From Dyadobacter alkalitolerans DSM 23607 (GTDB lineage: Bacteria > Bacteroidota > Bacteroidia > Cytophagales > Spirosomataceae): a stretch of DNA of 64,000 nucleotides. The DNA lies in the NCBI RefSeq assembly GCF_000428845.1, contig NZ_AUAS01000001.1:1-64000 (forward strand), read 5' to 3'. A model generated the notes under the pieces. That model was not told where the DNA came from. It did no database searches and saw only the letters and a program-made list of their open reading frames with translations. Position 1 is the first letter of the stretch. Every line of letters starts with the position of its first letter. Below, piece after piece: positions 9,204 through 18,297 of the stretch. Position numbers and translations under genes: made by a program.

Positions 9204-10373
9204 TCAAACCCCACACCGCCGCGAGGAGCCTCTTACGATCAGCTCAGTTTTCAGGACTTTCTTATCTGGCAATATAACATCCTCATCGTCAACAAGCTGT
9301 AAAATCCAGTCTGCTGTGGTGCGGCCGATTTCGTGGGTCGGCTGGCGGATGGTCGTGAGGCCTGGGCCGATATATGCGGATTCCGGGTTGTCGCTGAAAC
9401 CCACCACGCCGAGCTCATCGGGAATGCTGATCCCCTTTTCTTTTGCTATCAGCATAATTTCAATGGCCGCAGAGTCATTCACTGCGAAAATGGCGTCCGG
9501 GCGATTGGTCAGATCGAGCAGATATTGTCCGTAAATCCTCGCCTTCTGCTGCGTCAGCATGCCCTGGATGATCATATGGTCTTCAATGATTTTGCCATGC
9601 TTTTCCATTGCGGCCCGGTAACCTCGCAACCGCTCCTGGCTGACCAGCAAATTAAGCGGCCCGCCCAAGTGCGCGATCCTTTCATAACCATTCACGATCA
9701 AATGCTCCACAGCCAGAAAAGACGCTTCAAAATCATTCACAACTACTTTGGGCACGTTGATATGCTCACAAACCCGGTTAAAAAGCACGAGCGGAATGCC
9801 CCGCTTTTCGAAAACACGCAAATGTTCAAAATTATTGGTTTCCTGTGTAAGTGATATCAACAATCCATCAATGCGGTTGGCGAGCATTGCTTTTGTATTG
9901 GATATTTCAACCTGGTATGATTCGTTGCTCTGCATGATCGTCAGGTTATAACCCGCCTTGGTAAGCACTTCATGCGCGCCTATGATCACATTAGGGAAGA
10001 ACGGATTATGGAATTCCGGAACGATCATTCCAATTGTATTGGTCTTGCTTTTTACCAGGTTATAGGCCAGCTGATTGGGCTGGTAATCCAGCTGCAAGGC
10101 CTTATCCAGCACAGCCTGCCGGGTTTCCGGATTAATGTCTGCATGCCCGTGTAAGGCGCGCGAAACGGTGGAGTTCGAAACTCCCAGCGATTTTGCAATG
10201 TCGATGATCGTGGTCTGATGCCGCTTGCGCTTGACAGCAGAAGGCAGAGACAAGTCCTTTTCCGAATGCGTAAAATAGTAATTACAGGTTTTGCACAGAT
10301 AGCGCTGTTTGCCCCTGACGTAACCTGCCTTCATAATGCTATCCACCTGTTCACACTTCACACATTTGACCAT
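9204..10373 (-). CDS. LacI-family regulator with N-terminal zinc ribbon
   Basis: The start is set at ATG 10373 (389 residues); an upstream in-frame start would add 18 residues before the first Cys without obvious purpose. Residues 1-35 form a CxxC-X19-CxxC zinc ribbon (C4, C7, C27, C30) containing GKQRYLCKTCNYYFT, which resembles the N-terminal zinc domain of IS1 InsA-like transposases. A LacI helix-turn-helix follows at about 55-75 (IIDIAKSLGVSNSTVSRAL), then a periplasmic-binding-protein-like ligand domain to the end (TIGMIVPEFHNPFFPNVI, GVVGFSDN, LTTIRQP). It is divergent from the second susCD operon, with a 12-bp inverted repeat in between, so it probably controls that operon in response to a sugar. 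The ligand cannot be told from the sequence. Confidence 0.9.
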   Translation of the reverse strand: MVKCVKCEQVDSIMKAGYVRGKQRYLCKTCNYYFTHSEKDLSLPSAVKRKRHQTTIIDIAKSLGVSNSTVSRALHGHADINPETRQAVLDKALQLDYQPNQLAYNLVKSKTNTIGMIVPEFHNPFFPNVIIGAHEVLTKAGYNLTIMQSNESYQVEISNTKAMLANRIDGLLISLTQETNNFEHLRVFEKRGIPLVLFNRVCEHINVPKVVVNDFEASFLAVEHLIVNGYERIAHLGGPLNLLVSQERLRGYRAAMEKHGKIIEDHMIIQGMLTQQKARIYGQYLLDLTNRPDAIFAVNDSAAIEIMLIAKEKGISIPDELGVVGFSDNPESAYIGPGLTTIRQPTHEIGRTTADWILQLVDDEDVILPDKKVLKTELIVRGSSRRCGV

Positions 10374-10483
10374 AAATATTGCACTTTTTTGATAATAAGA
10401 CCTTTTGAACAACGACCTGCCCCACACATCAAGCCCACCTACAAAAATATAAAATTCTTATATTAAAAAGTCATAAAACCATA

Positions 10484-10515
10484 TATCGGCAACGTATTCG
10501 CAAACGTTGCCGATA
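10484..10515. promoter_or_regulatory. Inverted repeat in the lacI-susC divergent region, candidate operator
   Basis: TATCGGCAACGT (10484-10495) and ACGTTGCCGATA (10504-10515) are a perfect 12-bp inverted repeat around 8 nt. The inner part GCAAACGTTGCC resembles LacI/PurR-type operators, which are palindromes with a central CG. It lies 111 bases upstream of the lacI start and about 207 bases before susC. The plus strand continues with CTTTTTG, so a role as a hairpin in a transcript is also possible. Confidence 0.5.
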
Positions 10516-10722
10516 CTTTTTGTTTAATTCCTACATTTATTTGGGTCCTGAATGGCTTGATTTCACTTCCAGGCGCATCTATATTTATGTAAAACCTCCA
10601 ATTAAAACGCAGAATGAAGAAGTTTTTCAACTGCCATAATTAGCGTTTCTATATATCACCTGCATTTTGAATTGCATTATTTCTATTTGAACAACATTGC
10701 CTTTAACCCTAATAATTAGTAT

Positions 10723-13700
10723 ATGAAGAGAAGAATACTTGAATCAATTTTGCTGATGGTCCTGCAATTGGGCTTGACGCATGCATTGCTGGCGCAGTCC
10801 GGCATGGTGACGGGAAAAGTTACAGATGACAAAGGAGAAGGAATTCCCGGTGCCAGTGTAACAGTAAAAGGGACGCAGCAGGGAACATTAACAACCGTAG
10901 AAGGCACCTATGCCATTGAAGCTGCGGCAAATGCTACACTCGTCTTTTCATTTGTCGGGTATTTAAAGGAAGAAATTGCCATCAATAACCGCACGAGCAT
11001 TGACATTAATCTAAAAACCGACACAAAGGCACTCGAAGAAGTGGTTGTGGTAGGTTACGGAACGCAGCGACGTGTAGAAACAACCGGTTCAATTGCATCC
11101 GTGAAGGCTGAAGATCTGGTGCAAACGCCCGTTGCAAACATTGCGCAAGGTTTACAAGCAAGAGTTTCAGGAATGCAGATCAACCAAAATTCCGGTGCTC
11201 CGGGTGGGAACATCAGCGTGCGTATCCGGGGAACCAATTCTATCAATGGCTCCTCCGAACCGCTTTATGTGATCGACGGGATCCAGATTTCCAATGGCGG
11301 CGGCATCACGGATGTAAGCCCGCTTTCTACCATTAACCCGAATGATATCGAGTCCGTTGAAGTCCTGAAAGATGCTTCTGCATCCGCTATATATGGTGCC
11401 AGGGCTGCAAATGGTGTTGTCCTGATCACAACAAAACGCGGTAAAAGCGGCAAAACCAATGTCACATTCGACAGCTATTACGGCACCCAGAAGGTAAACA
11501 AACAACTCGATGTGTTGAATGCGACCGAGTTTGCGCAGCTCGAAAATGAAGTATTCAAAAATAACTATTATCCCGATCCTGCTTCCCTGGGCGAAGGCGT
11601 GAATTGGCAGAACTACATCTTCCGTAAAGCACCGATACAGAACCACCAGCTTTCGATCAATGGGGGAAATGAAAAAACACAACTGGCATTGTCACTTAAC
11701 TATTTCGACCAGCAGGGAACATTCATCGGCTCATCATTCAAGCGATATTCGTATCGTTTGAACCTGGATCACAGGCTGAGCAAAAAGGTAAAGATCGGAA
11801 CGAGCATTCTAGGAAGTTATTCTATTAATGATGGCATCCAGACGGGTGGTGAGAACATCGGGGACGGTGGCGCAGTGCTGTCTTCTGTTCTGGGCGCGGC
11901 AATTGGCGCACCGCCTACGCTGAAACCCTATCGCGAAGACGGCTCCATTTTCCCGTTTGGCGAGCAAGCCGGCGGTCAGTATCGCGAGGTTGTGAATCCG
12001 TTGAATTTTGCGTCAATGGTGTTAAACAGGGACATTAAAAGAACGCTGGCCAATCTTTATGCCGAAGTGAATTTTGTTAAAGGCCTTACCTATCGCGCTT
12101 CTTTCAACATTGACCAGCGCGGCGAATTGTTCAATGCTTACTCGCCCAGGTCGATCGTTAATAAAAGTGACCTGAATGACAATTCCGGGTCAGGCTCCAA
12201 AGGCAATGGCAATTTCCTGGCTTTGCTGCACGAAAGCATTTTAACCTACAATACGAATTTTGGTAAAAACCATTCATTCAAAGCTACGGCCGTTTTTGGA
12301 ACGCAGCTCGAACAATCGAATTCCAACAATTTGAATGCAACCGGTTTCCCAAACGATGCCACGCAAAACGAAGCCTTACAGCTTGCATTAACGCGGACAG
12401 TTAGCAGCAGCCGGAGCAGCCAGCGACTCGATTCTTATCTCGCCCGGATCAATTATGGTTTTAAAGACAAAATTTTCCTTGACCTCACAGCACGCGTGGA
12501 CGGTTCGAGCAAGTTTGGGGCTAATCACAAATACGGAGTTTTCCCAGCCATTTCAGCAGCCTACCGTGTGATTGAAGAGCCATTTATCAAAGATTTAACC
12601 TGGTTATCAGACCTGAAACTGCGTGGAAGCTTTGGGATTACCGGAAATGCAGGCGGCATAAGCCCTTACCAATCACTTTCAACGGCCGCTTCAACGGGCA
12701 GTGATTATCTGATCAACCATACTTACGTGACCGGCATCAATCCGACCGGCATTGCGAATCCGGATCTGCGTTGGGAACGTTCGAAGCAAGCGAATTTGGG
12801 GATTGACGTGAGTTTGCTGAACAACCGCGTGAGCTTCATTGCCGATGTGTATCACAAAAAAACCGACGATCTGCTCTACATCAAAGGCTTGCCGTTAAGC
12901 GCCGGATATGGCTCCATAACGGGCAATTTTGCATCACTTGAAAATAAAGGGCTTGAACTCGCCGTAAATGCGCGGATCCTGGACGGAAAATTGAAATGGG
13001 ACGTTTCGGCCAACACCACATTCAACCGCAACAAAGTGCTGAACCTGGACGGCGGTGTTACCAATGAGCGCTTTGTGACCACTTACACGATTTTGTCTGT
13101 GGGACAGCCGCTTGGGATGTTCAAAACATATGTTTTTGATGGTGTGAATCAAACAGGCGAAGCGATTCTTCCGGGTTACGACGGGCGTTTGGGTGGCCAT
13201 AAGATCAAAGACGTGACGGGTGACAACCAGATCACGGCCGCCGATCAGGTTATTGTGGGTAATCCCAATCCGAAATTCATCTATGGTTTTTCAACCAACC
13301 TTGCCTTCAAAGGCTTTGACCTGGGCGTGTTTATCTCCGGATCGCAGGGCAACGATATCTACAATGCCAGCCGCTTATCTTTCGAAAACCCGCTGGGTCA
13401 GCGCAACTTGCTGAAAGGCGTTGTGGACCGCTGGTCGCCTACAAATCCGAGCAATCAGTATGTGAGCGGTGCGCAGGGCGGAAGGCTTCCGATTTCAAAT
13501 TATGTGGTTGAAGACGGCTCTTATATGCGCTGCAAAAACCTGACGCTGGGTTACACATTACCACGTTTCAAGGGTGTGCAGGGCATTCGCCTGTATGTAA
13601 GCGCCAATAACCTGTTCACGATCACCGATTACAGCGGATATGATCCGGAGGTGAATACTTATGCAGGTTCCAACACGATCATCGGCGTTGACAACTTCGT

Positions 13701-13749
13701 TTATCCGCAATCCAGATCATTCCTGGGCGGTATTCAGGTAACATTCTAA
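10723..13749 (+). CDS. SusC/RagA TonB-dependent receptor (no STN domain)
   Basis: This outer-membrane importer of 1008 residues has a signal peptide from ATG 10723 (MKRRILESILLMVLQLGLTH, cleavage after ALLAQ). The carboxypeptidase-regulatory-like domain at about 28-105 includes GKVTDDKGEGIPGASVTVKG. The TonB/SusC box is EEVVVVGYGTQRR at about 105-117. The plug contains YVIDGIQIS and GARAANGVVLITTKRG, and the barrel ends LGGIQVTF with terminal Phe. There is no STN domain, so it is a pure transporter regulated in trans, most likely by the divergent LacI-type gene. It heads an operon with SusD, a flavinylation-motif protein and a FAD oxidoreductase, with tight spacing throughout. Confidence 0.95.
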   Translation: MKRRILESILLMVLQLGLTHALLAQSGMVTGKVTDDKGEGIPGASVTVKGTQQGTLTTVEGTYAIEAAANATLVFSFVGYLKEEIAINNRTSIDINLKTDTKALEEVVVVGYGTQRRVETTGSIASVKAEDLVQTPVANIAQGLQARVSGMQINQNSGAPGGNISVRIRGTNSINGSSEPLYVIDGIQISNGGGITDVSPLSTINPNDIESVEVLKDASASAIYGARAANGVVLITTKRGKSGKTNVTFDSYYGTQKVNKQLDVLNATEFAQLENEVFKNNYYPDPASLGEGVNWQNYIFRKAPIQNHQLSINGGNEKTQLALSLNYFDQQGTFIGSSFKRYSYRLNLDHRLSKKVKIGTSILGSYSINDGIQTGGENIGDGGAVLSSVLGAAIGAPPTLKPYREDGSIFPFGEQAGGQYREVVNPLNFASMVLNRDIKRTLANLYAEVNFVKGLTYRASFNIDQRGELFNAYSPRSIVNKSDLNDNSGSGSKGNGNFLALLHESILTYNTNFGKNHSFKATAVFGTQLEQSNSNNLNATGFPNDATQNEALQLALTRTVSSSRSSQRLDSYLARINYGFKDKIFLDLTARVDGSSKFGANHKYGVFPAISAAYRVIEEPFIKDLTWLSDLKLRGSFGITGNAGGISPYQSLSTAASTGSDYLINHTYVTGINPTGIANPDLRWERSKQANLGIDVSLLNNRVSFIADVYHKKTDDLLYIKGLPLSAGYGSITGNFASLENKGLELAVNARILDGKLKWDVSANTTFNRNKVLNLDGGVTNERFVTTYTILSVGQPLGMFKTYVFDGVNQTGEAILPGYDGRLGGHKIKDVTGDNQITAADQVIVGNPNPKFIYGFSTNLAFKGFDLGVFISGSQGNDIYNASRLSFENPLGQRNLLKGVVDRWSPTNPSNQYVSGAQGGRLPISNYVVEDGSYMRCKNLTLGYTLPRFKGVQGIRLYVSANNLFTITDYSGYDPEVNTYAGSNTIIGVDNFVYPQSRSFLGGIQVTF

Positions 13750-13778
13750 TCCTCATCACTGATCTTAATTTTTGAAAC

Positions 13779-15272
13779 ATGAGAAAAGCATTAAAATTAA
13801 GCGCTACGCTGAGCATACTGGGAGCCTCCCTCCTGCTGCCATCCTGCGAGCTGAACGAAACCATATATTCGTCTATTTATACCGAAGATTTTTACAAAAC
13901 CGCAGCCGACGCTGAAAAAGGACTCGTAGCCGTTTACGGCGCATTGGGCGGCCTCGGCGGCGCACCGGCACTCACATTAGTTGCCGATTTCAGCGATGAC
14001 CAAACTTACCCCCGCGGTGTGGTAGGTCGTAACACGTTGACAATGTTCACTTACGACGTCAACTACACGACCCAAAAAAGCAACAGCCGGGTTAACGAAT
14101 CGCCTCAGCAGATCTGGCAGTCGTGTTACAGCGGCATTGAAAAGGCCAACTGGGTGATCGCCAAAGTGCCGGGCGCAACGATGGACGAAGCTCGTAAAAA
14201 ACAAGTTTTGGGCGAAGCATATTTCCTGCGCGCATTCTACCATTGGGTCCTGACCAAAAATTTCGGAGACGTGCCGGTGAAAATTACGCCCAGCTACACC
14301 GAAGAGGAAGCATTGACTGCTAAAAGCCCGAAAGCTGATGTATACAAGCAAATTTACAGCGACCTTGACCAGGCCACGTCGGCGGGACTTCCATCTTTCC
14401 CGGCAGTTGTAAAAGGTCGTGCGTCGAACGAAGCTGCGCTTGCACTTTATGCAAAGGCTGCCCTATATAATGATGACTATGCCACCGCGTTGGCGAAGGC
14501 GAAGCTGCTCATCGCATCTAATAAACATGCGTTGTTGCCTAATGTTCAGGACGTATATCGCTATGATAATGAGGATGCTGCGCGTTTGGAAAACATTTTT
14601 TCATATGAAGTTGATCCTGTTTCCCCTGGATTGAGCCATCAGTTGGTAGGCCTTTGCGGCCCTCCCGGAAGCGCCGGACCCGAGTATGCCCGGACTTCGT
14701 TCGGATCCATGTTTGCTTACCAGTCTTTTTTCAATTCATTTGATCCAAAAGACAAACGCAGAACGCTTTTAGACACCAATTATATTGACAAAGCCGGAAA
14801 AACGGTGCCGCAAAGAAGCATTACACCCATCACAACAGAAGGTGTTTTGATCAAAAAATACCAAGATCCCGTGTCGACCATTGGCCTGATTCCAAACATT
14901 CCGATCCTGCGTATGCCGGATGTTTACCTGATCGCCGCCGAGGCCGAAGCGCGGTTGAATGGTGCTACTGCTGCCGCCTATGAGTCGATTAATGTTGTGC
15001 GCCAGCGCGCTGGCTTACCTGTTTTGAAAACTGGCTTGACCAAAGATGCATTTATAGAAGCCGTTTTGCAGGAACGCGCGTGGGAATTCTTTGCCGAAGG
15101 CGACCGCTGGTATGACCTTACCCGCACCGGAAAGTTTTTGACTGTTATTCCAAAAGCGGTAAACAGCGTATATCCGGTAAGAAATGTAACTGCAAAAAAT
15201 CGCTATTTCCCGATTCCGCAGGATGAGATCAATGCGAATGCGAAGATTGAACAGAACCCGGACTGGAAATAA
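13779..15272 (+). CDS. SusD/RagB nutrient-binding lipoprotein
   Basis: This lipoprotein of 497 residues begins at ATG 13779 with a signal peptide ending in the lipobox LLPSC (Cys at about residue 23), followed by acidic ELNE, typical of surface-exported lipoproteins. SusD features include LGEAYFLRAFYHWVLTKNFG, TPR-like helices, ILRMPDVYLIAAEAEARLNG and the C-terminal YFPIPQDEIN segment. It begins 29 bases after susC. Its stop overlaps the start of the next gene by one base (15272), indicating translational coupling with the flavinylation-motif protein. It would form the substrate-binding lid of the SusC encoded just upstream. Confidence 0.94.
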   Translation: MRKALKLSATLSILGASLLLPSCELNETIYSSIYTEDFYKTAADAEKGLVAVYGALGGLGGAPALTLVADFSDDQTYPRGVVGRNTLTMFTYDVNYTTQKSNSRVNESPQQIWQSCYSGIEKANWVIAKVPGATMDEARKKQVLGEAYFLRAFYHWVLTKNFGDVPVKITPSYTEEEALTAKSPKADVYKQIYSDLDQATSAGLPSFPAVVKGRASNEAALALYAKAALYNDDYATALAKAKLLIASNKHALLPNVQDVYRYDNEDAARLENIFSYEVDPVSPGLSHQLVGLCGPPGSAGPEYARTSFGSMFAYQSFFNSFDPKDKRRTLLDTNYIDKAGKTVPQRSITPITTEGVLIKKYQDPVSTIGLIPNIPILRMPDVYLIAAEAEARLNGATAAAYESINVVRQRAGLPVLKTGLTKDAFIEAVLQERAWEFFAEGDRWYDLTRTGKFLTVIPKAVNSVYPVRNVTAKNRYFPIPQDEINANAKIEQNPDWK

Positions 15273-16204
15273 TGAAAAGCATATTGATCATTTTCCTGGT
15301 TGCCACGATCCATCATTTTTCTGCAAAAGGAAATGACAGGATCCGTGAATTTACGATTGTGGAAAATGACACGCTGACTTACACATTGAAACTTGCGCTC
15401 GATGAGAAGGGGCAACCGCAGTATTTTTTCAGAAACATTTTTACGCCGGTTTGCTATACAAATGAATGCAAACCGGTTCATATCAACTTTTACTGGGATT
15501 TACTAGGTAATTATGAACGCTTTGATCTGCCCAAAAACAAAGTGCTGACCAAAGTGGATCACGACGAATTTAAGCAGGAAGATTATGACAAGTTGCAGGA
15601 TATTCTGGCTCAGCCCAATTCCATTTTCGCCGATCTGAAAATGGAAGATCTGATCACAAAAGGCACCGATGACCTGTCCGATTCGGTAGATGCCAAGACT
15701 GGCGCAACATTGAAAACGATCAAAAACCATGTAATCGATGGCGCTGTCTACACCTGTTACACGCTTTGGCACATTGCATATGGAACGATCGTTCCAGAAA
15801 TGAAAAAGATCATTGAAACCTACCAGAGCGGCGCCTTACTGCATCGCTTTCTGACGAGCAACAATTACCACTATCAATATTGGGCAATGGAAAAAGTGAT
15901 GGATGCAAAAGGGAATGTTAAGAAAACTTTTGAGCCTGATATTGAGAAAGTGATTGATGGAAAAAATGTCTTTATCGCAAAAAATACATTGCAGCGGCTG
16001 AACAGCGATTTTTTCTCAGGACAAAAAAGACAGGACTGGATTTGGCAAACCTATGAAAGGTCACCATATGCCCTGCAAATAGCGATTCTGAAAAAGCTGA
16101 ACACCATTGCTCTCAATGAATCCCTAAAAAACAACCTGAAATCGGCCCTGGCCAAATCAAACGACGAACAAACATCCCTCATTAACAAAATCCTGAACCC
16201 ATGA
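15272..16204 (+). CDS. Secreted protein with DxxTGAT covalent-flavinylation-like motif
   Basis: This 310-residue protein has a signal peptide (MKSILIIFLVATIHHFSAKG) and no membrane segment. I do not recognise a characterised full-length family. Its centre reads SVDAKTGATLKTIK (about 138-151), with D140, T143, G144, A145 and T146. This fits the DxxS/T-G-A-T/S motif at which the flavin transferase ApbE attaches FMN to extracytoplasmic FMN-binding proteins such as RnfG and NqrC. Other conserved-looking parts are a Cys pair in VCYTNECKPV (about 60-69), YWDLLGNYERFDLP, and VYTCYTLWH. It sits between susD and a secreted FAD oxidoreductase, overlapping the latter by four bases (ATGA). A role as electron acceptor for sugar oxidation is inferred, not shown. 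No ApbE gene is in the window. Confidence 0.75.
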   Translation: MKSILIIFLVATIHHFSAKGNDRIREFTIVENDTLTYTLKLALDEKGQPQYFFRNIFTPVCYTNECKPVHINFYWDLLGNYERFDLPKNKVLTKVDHDEFKQEDYDKLQDILAQPNSIFADLKMEDLITKGTDDLSDSVDAKTGATLKTIKNHVIDGAVYTCYTLWHIAYGTIVPEMKKIIETYQSGALLHRFLTSNNYHYQYWAMEKVMDAKGNVKKTFEPDIEKVIDGKNVFIAKNTLQRLNSDFFSGQKRQDWIWQTYERSPYALQIAILKKLNTIALNESLKNNLKSALAKSNDEQTSLINKILNP

Positions 16205-18147
16205 AAAACCCATATTTCGTCGGGTTGAAACCCGACGCTAGTAGTATTGGTCGTGCCGATGGCACTCTTTGCCTGTTTTCCGGATGGAAGTTGCCAGCCA
16301 GTGCCGTAGGCACCCTTTTTCATAACCCCGGATTTCAATCCGGGGTAGCCGCACCCATCTTCACGCTGCTGCTCACGCTCCTAGCCTTCTGCGCCTCCGC
16401 GCAAAACTATGTTTTCGTAGAAACAGAATCGTTTGAAGACAAAGGCGGATGGGTGATTGACCAGCAGTCTTTTGTGGTGATGGGCTCGTCTTATATTATG
16501 GCGCACGGAATGGGCAGGCCGGTCAAAGATGCAACTACAACCGTCAAATTCCCGAAACCTGGAAAATACAAAGTGTGGGTCCGTACCAAAGACTGGGCGC
16601 CGTTTCCGAAAGGGCCGGGGAAATTTGAGATCAGCATTGATGGCAAGCAAGTTGGTCCGGTTTTCGGTTCGAGCGGATCGGATGCCTGGAAATGGTATGA
16701 CGGTGGCGAAACGGACATTAAATCTGGCTCGGCGACGTTATCCATCAAAGATTTAACCGGCTTCAATGGCCGCTGCGACGCGATCCTGTTTACCGACGAT
16801 TTAAAATTTACGCCTCCAAACGAATTTCAAGCATTAACCACATTCCGCAAGAAACTGCTGAACCTTATCGAAAAACCAGCCGAGGCAGGCCGATTTGATA
16901 TGGTGGTCGTTGGTGGAGGAATTGCCGGAACCTGCGCGGCCATTTCAGCTGCGAGGATGGGACTAAAAGTTGCGCTGATCCAGGACAGGCCGGTTCTGGG
17001 CGGAAATAACAGCTCCGAAATCCGGGTGCACTTGATGGGCGATGTCGATAAAAACCATTATCCCAAACTTGGAAGAATTGTACGAGAAATGGACAATGGC
17101 GATCCCGGAAACGGAAATCCGGATGCGAAAGAATATGGCGATGCACGTAAAATTTCGATTGTAAAAGCAGAACCAAACATTTCCCTATTCCTGAACACCC
17201 ACGTTTATAAAGTTGAAAAAGAGAACGATATCATTACCGCAGTTGTAGGCCGTGACATTGCTACAAACAAGGAAATGCGCTTCACCGGCTCCTTCTTCTC
17301 AGACTGCACCGGCGATGGCACGATTGGCTATCTGGCAGGCGCAGAGTTTAGAATGGGACGCGAAAGCAAGGCAGAAACAGGCGAATCGCTCGCTGCCGAA
17401 AAGGCCGATGATTTCACATTAGGAACATCCAACTTATGGGCCTCACTGGAACGTGACACCGTTTCGTCATTCCCCGAAACGCCCTGGGCCATCCAATTTT
17501 CCGATGAATACCACATTGACGAACCCAAGGCTGACTGGCAGTGGGAAACGGGTTTTGGCAACTTCAACACCATTACCGACGCGGAGAAAATCCGTGATCA
17601 TAACCTGCGTGCAATCTATGGAAACTGGTCCTATCTGAAAAAGAACAAAGCCGCTAAATATGCCAAACGGGAGCTTGCGTGGGTAGCCTACATTGGCGGA
17701 AAACGCGAATCGCGCCGCATTATCGGTGACCACATTCTGAATCAGATGGACATTCAGGAGGGCAAGTTCTATCCGGACGGCTCCGTAACGGCAACGTGGA
17801 CCATTGATCTGCATTTCCCCGACGCTAAAAACAGCAAATACTTTGAAGGTCAGGAGTTTTTCGCCGGAACCAAACACATTAAAGTAGCGCCATACACCAT
17901 TCCCTATCGCTGCCTTTATTCCAAAAACATTCAAAATCTATTCGTCGCCGGCAGGAACATCAGCACCACGCACGTGGCATTTGGGAGCACGCGGGTCATG
18001 CGCACCTGTGGAATGATGGGAGAAGTGGTAGGTTTTGCTGCCTATTTAACTACAAAATATAAAACAACGCCCAGAGGAGTTTACCAGGACCATTTACCTG
18101 AACTAATGGCCATTCTCAAAGGTGAAACCACTGCGCCTCAGCCTTGA
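16201..18147 (+). CDS. Secreted FAD-dependent oxidoreductase with N-terminal beta-sandwich
   Basis: This protein of 648 residues belongs to the FAD_oxidored-type family. The GxGxxG FAD site is at about 237-250 (MVVVGGGIAGTCAAISAAR), followed by VALIQDRPVLGGNNSSEIR. Later signatures are GDGTIGYLAG, GGKRESRRIIGDHIL, IPYRCLYSKNIQNLFVAGRN and STTHVAFGSTRVM. A beta-sandwich of about 120 residues (about 72-200) lies before the FAD domain and looks like a carbohydrate-binding or NPCBM-like module, function inferred. The N-terminus is odd: about 45 residues encoded by a hairpin repeat separate MKNPYF from the hydrophobic core IFTLLLTLLAFCASAQ of the signal peptide. A paralogue without signal peptide is at 25680. 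It overlaps the preceding gene by ATGA. Substrate unknown; sugar oxidation is inferred. Confidence 0.88.
   Translation: MKNPYFVGLKPDASSIGRADGTLCLFSGWKLPASAVGTLFHNPGFQSGVAAPIFTLLLTLLAFCASAQNYVFVETESFEDKGGWVIDQQSFVVMGSSYIMAHGMGRPVKDATTTVKFPKPGKYKVWVRTKDWAPFPKGPGKFEISIDGKQVGPVFGSSGSDAWKWYDGGETDIKSGSATLSIKDLTGFNGRCDAILFTDDLKFTPPNEFQALTTFRKKLLNLIEKPAEAGRFDMVVVGGGIAGTCAAISAARMGLKVALIQDRPVLGGNNSSEIRVHLMGDVDKNHYPKLGRIVREMDNGDPGNGNPDAKEYGDARKISIVKAEPNISLFLNTHVYKVEKENDIITAVVGRDIATNKEMRFTGSFFSDCTGDGTIGYLAGAEFRMGRESKAETGESLAAEKADDFTLGTSNLWASLERDTVSSFPETPWAIQFSDEYHIDEPKADWQWETGFGNFNTITDAEKIRDHNLRAIYGNWSYLKKNKAAKYAKRELAWVAYIGGKRESRRIIGDHILNQMDIQEGKFYPDGSVTATWTIDLHFPDAKNSKYFEGQEFFAGTKHIKVAPYTIPYRCLYSKNIQNLFVAGRNISTTHVAFGSTRVMRTCGMMGEVVGFAAYLTTKYKTTPRGVYQDHLPELMAILKGETTAPQP
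16218..16345. repeat. Multi-hairpin repeat element inside a coding region
   Basis: Four palindromes lie in 128 bases: CGTCGGGTT/AACCCGACG (16218-16237), GTGCC/GGCAC (16253-16265), GTGCC/GGCAC again (16301-16313) and CCCCGGATT/AATCCGGGG (16326-16345). The outer two have the same plan (9-bp arms, 2-nt loop) as the hairpins at 52142-52161 and 52235-52254. It is read in frame as part of the signal-peptide region of the FAD oxidoreductase. Confidence 0.8.
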
Positions 18148-18297
18148 TAAGAAAACTAGCTTGCTGTTTCTTTTCGGTTAAAAAAATGAAGAAAGTATAT
18201 GAAGCTGCAAACGGCGCTTTTGACCCAACAAAATGGGCAGTCAAAGCCTTGTTATCAGTGCAGGAATCAAAGATTTTATTAATGAAATAAAGTAACA

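Noticed and set aside
18186-18290. Short reading frame of 34 codons starting MKKVYEAANG between the FAD oxidoreductase and the six-hairpin protein
   Set aside because: It begins with a plausible ATG and ends eight bases before the next gene, but I recognise no family or motif and it is too short to separate from chance.
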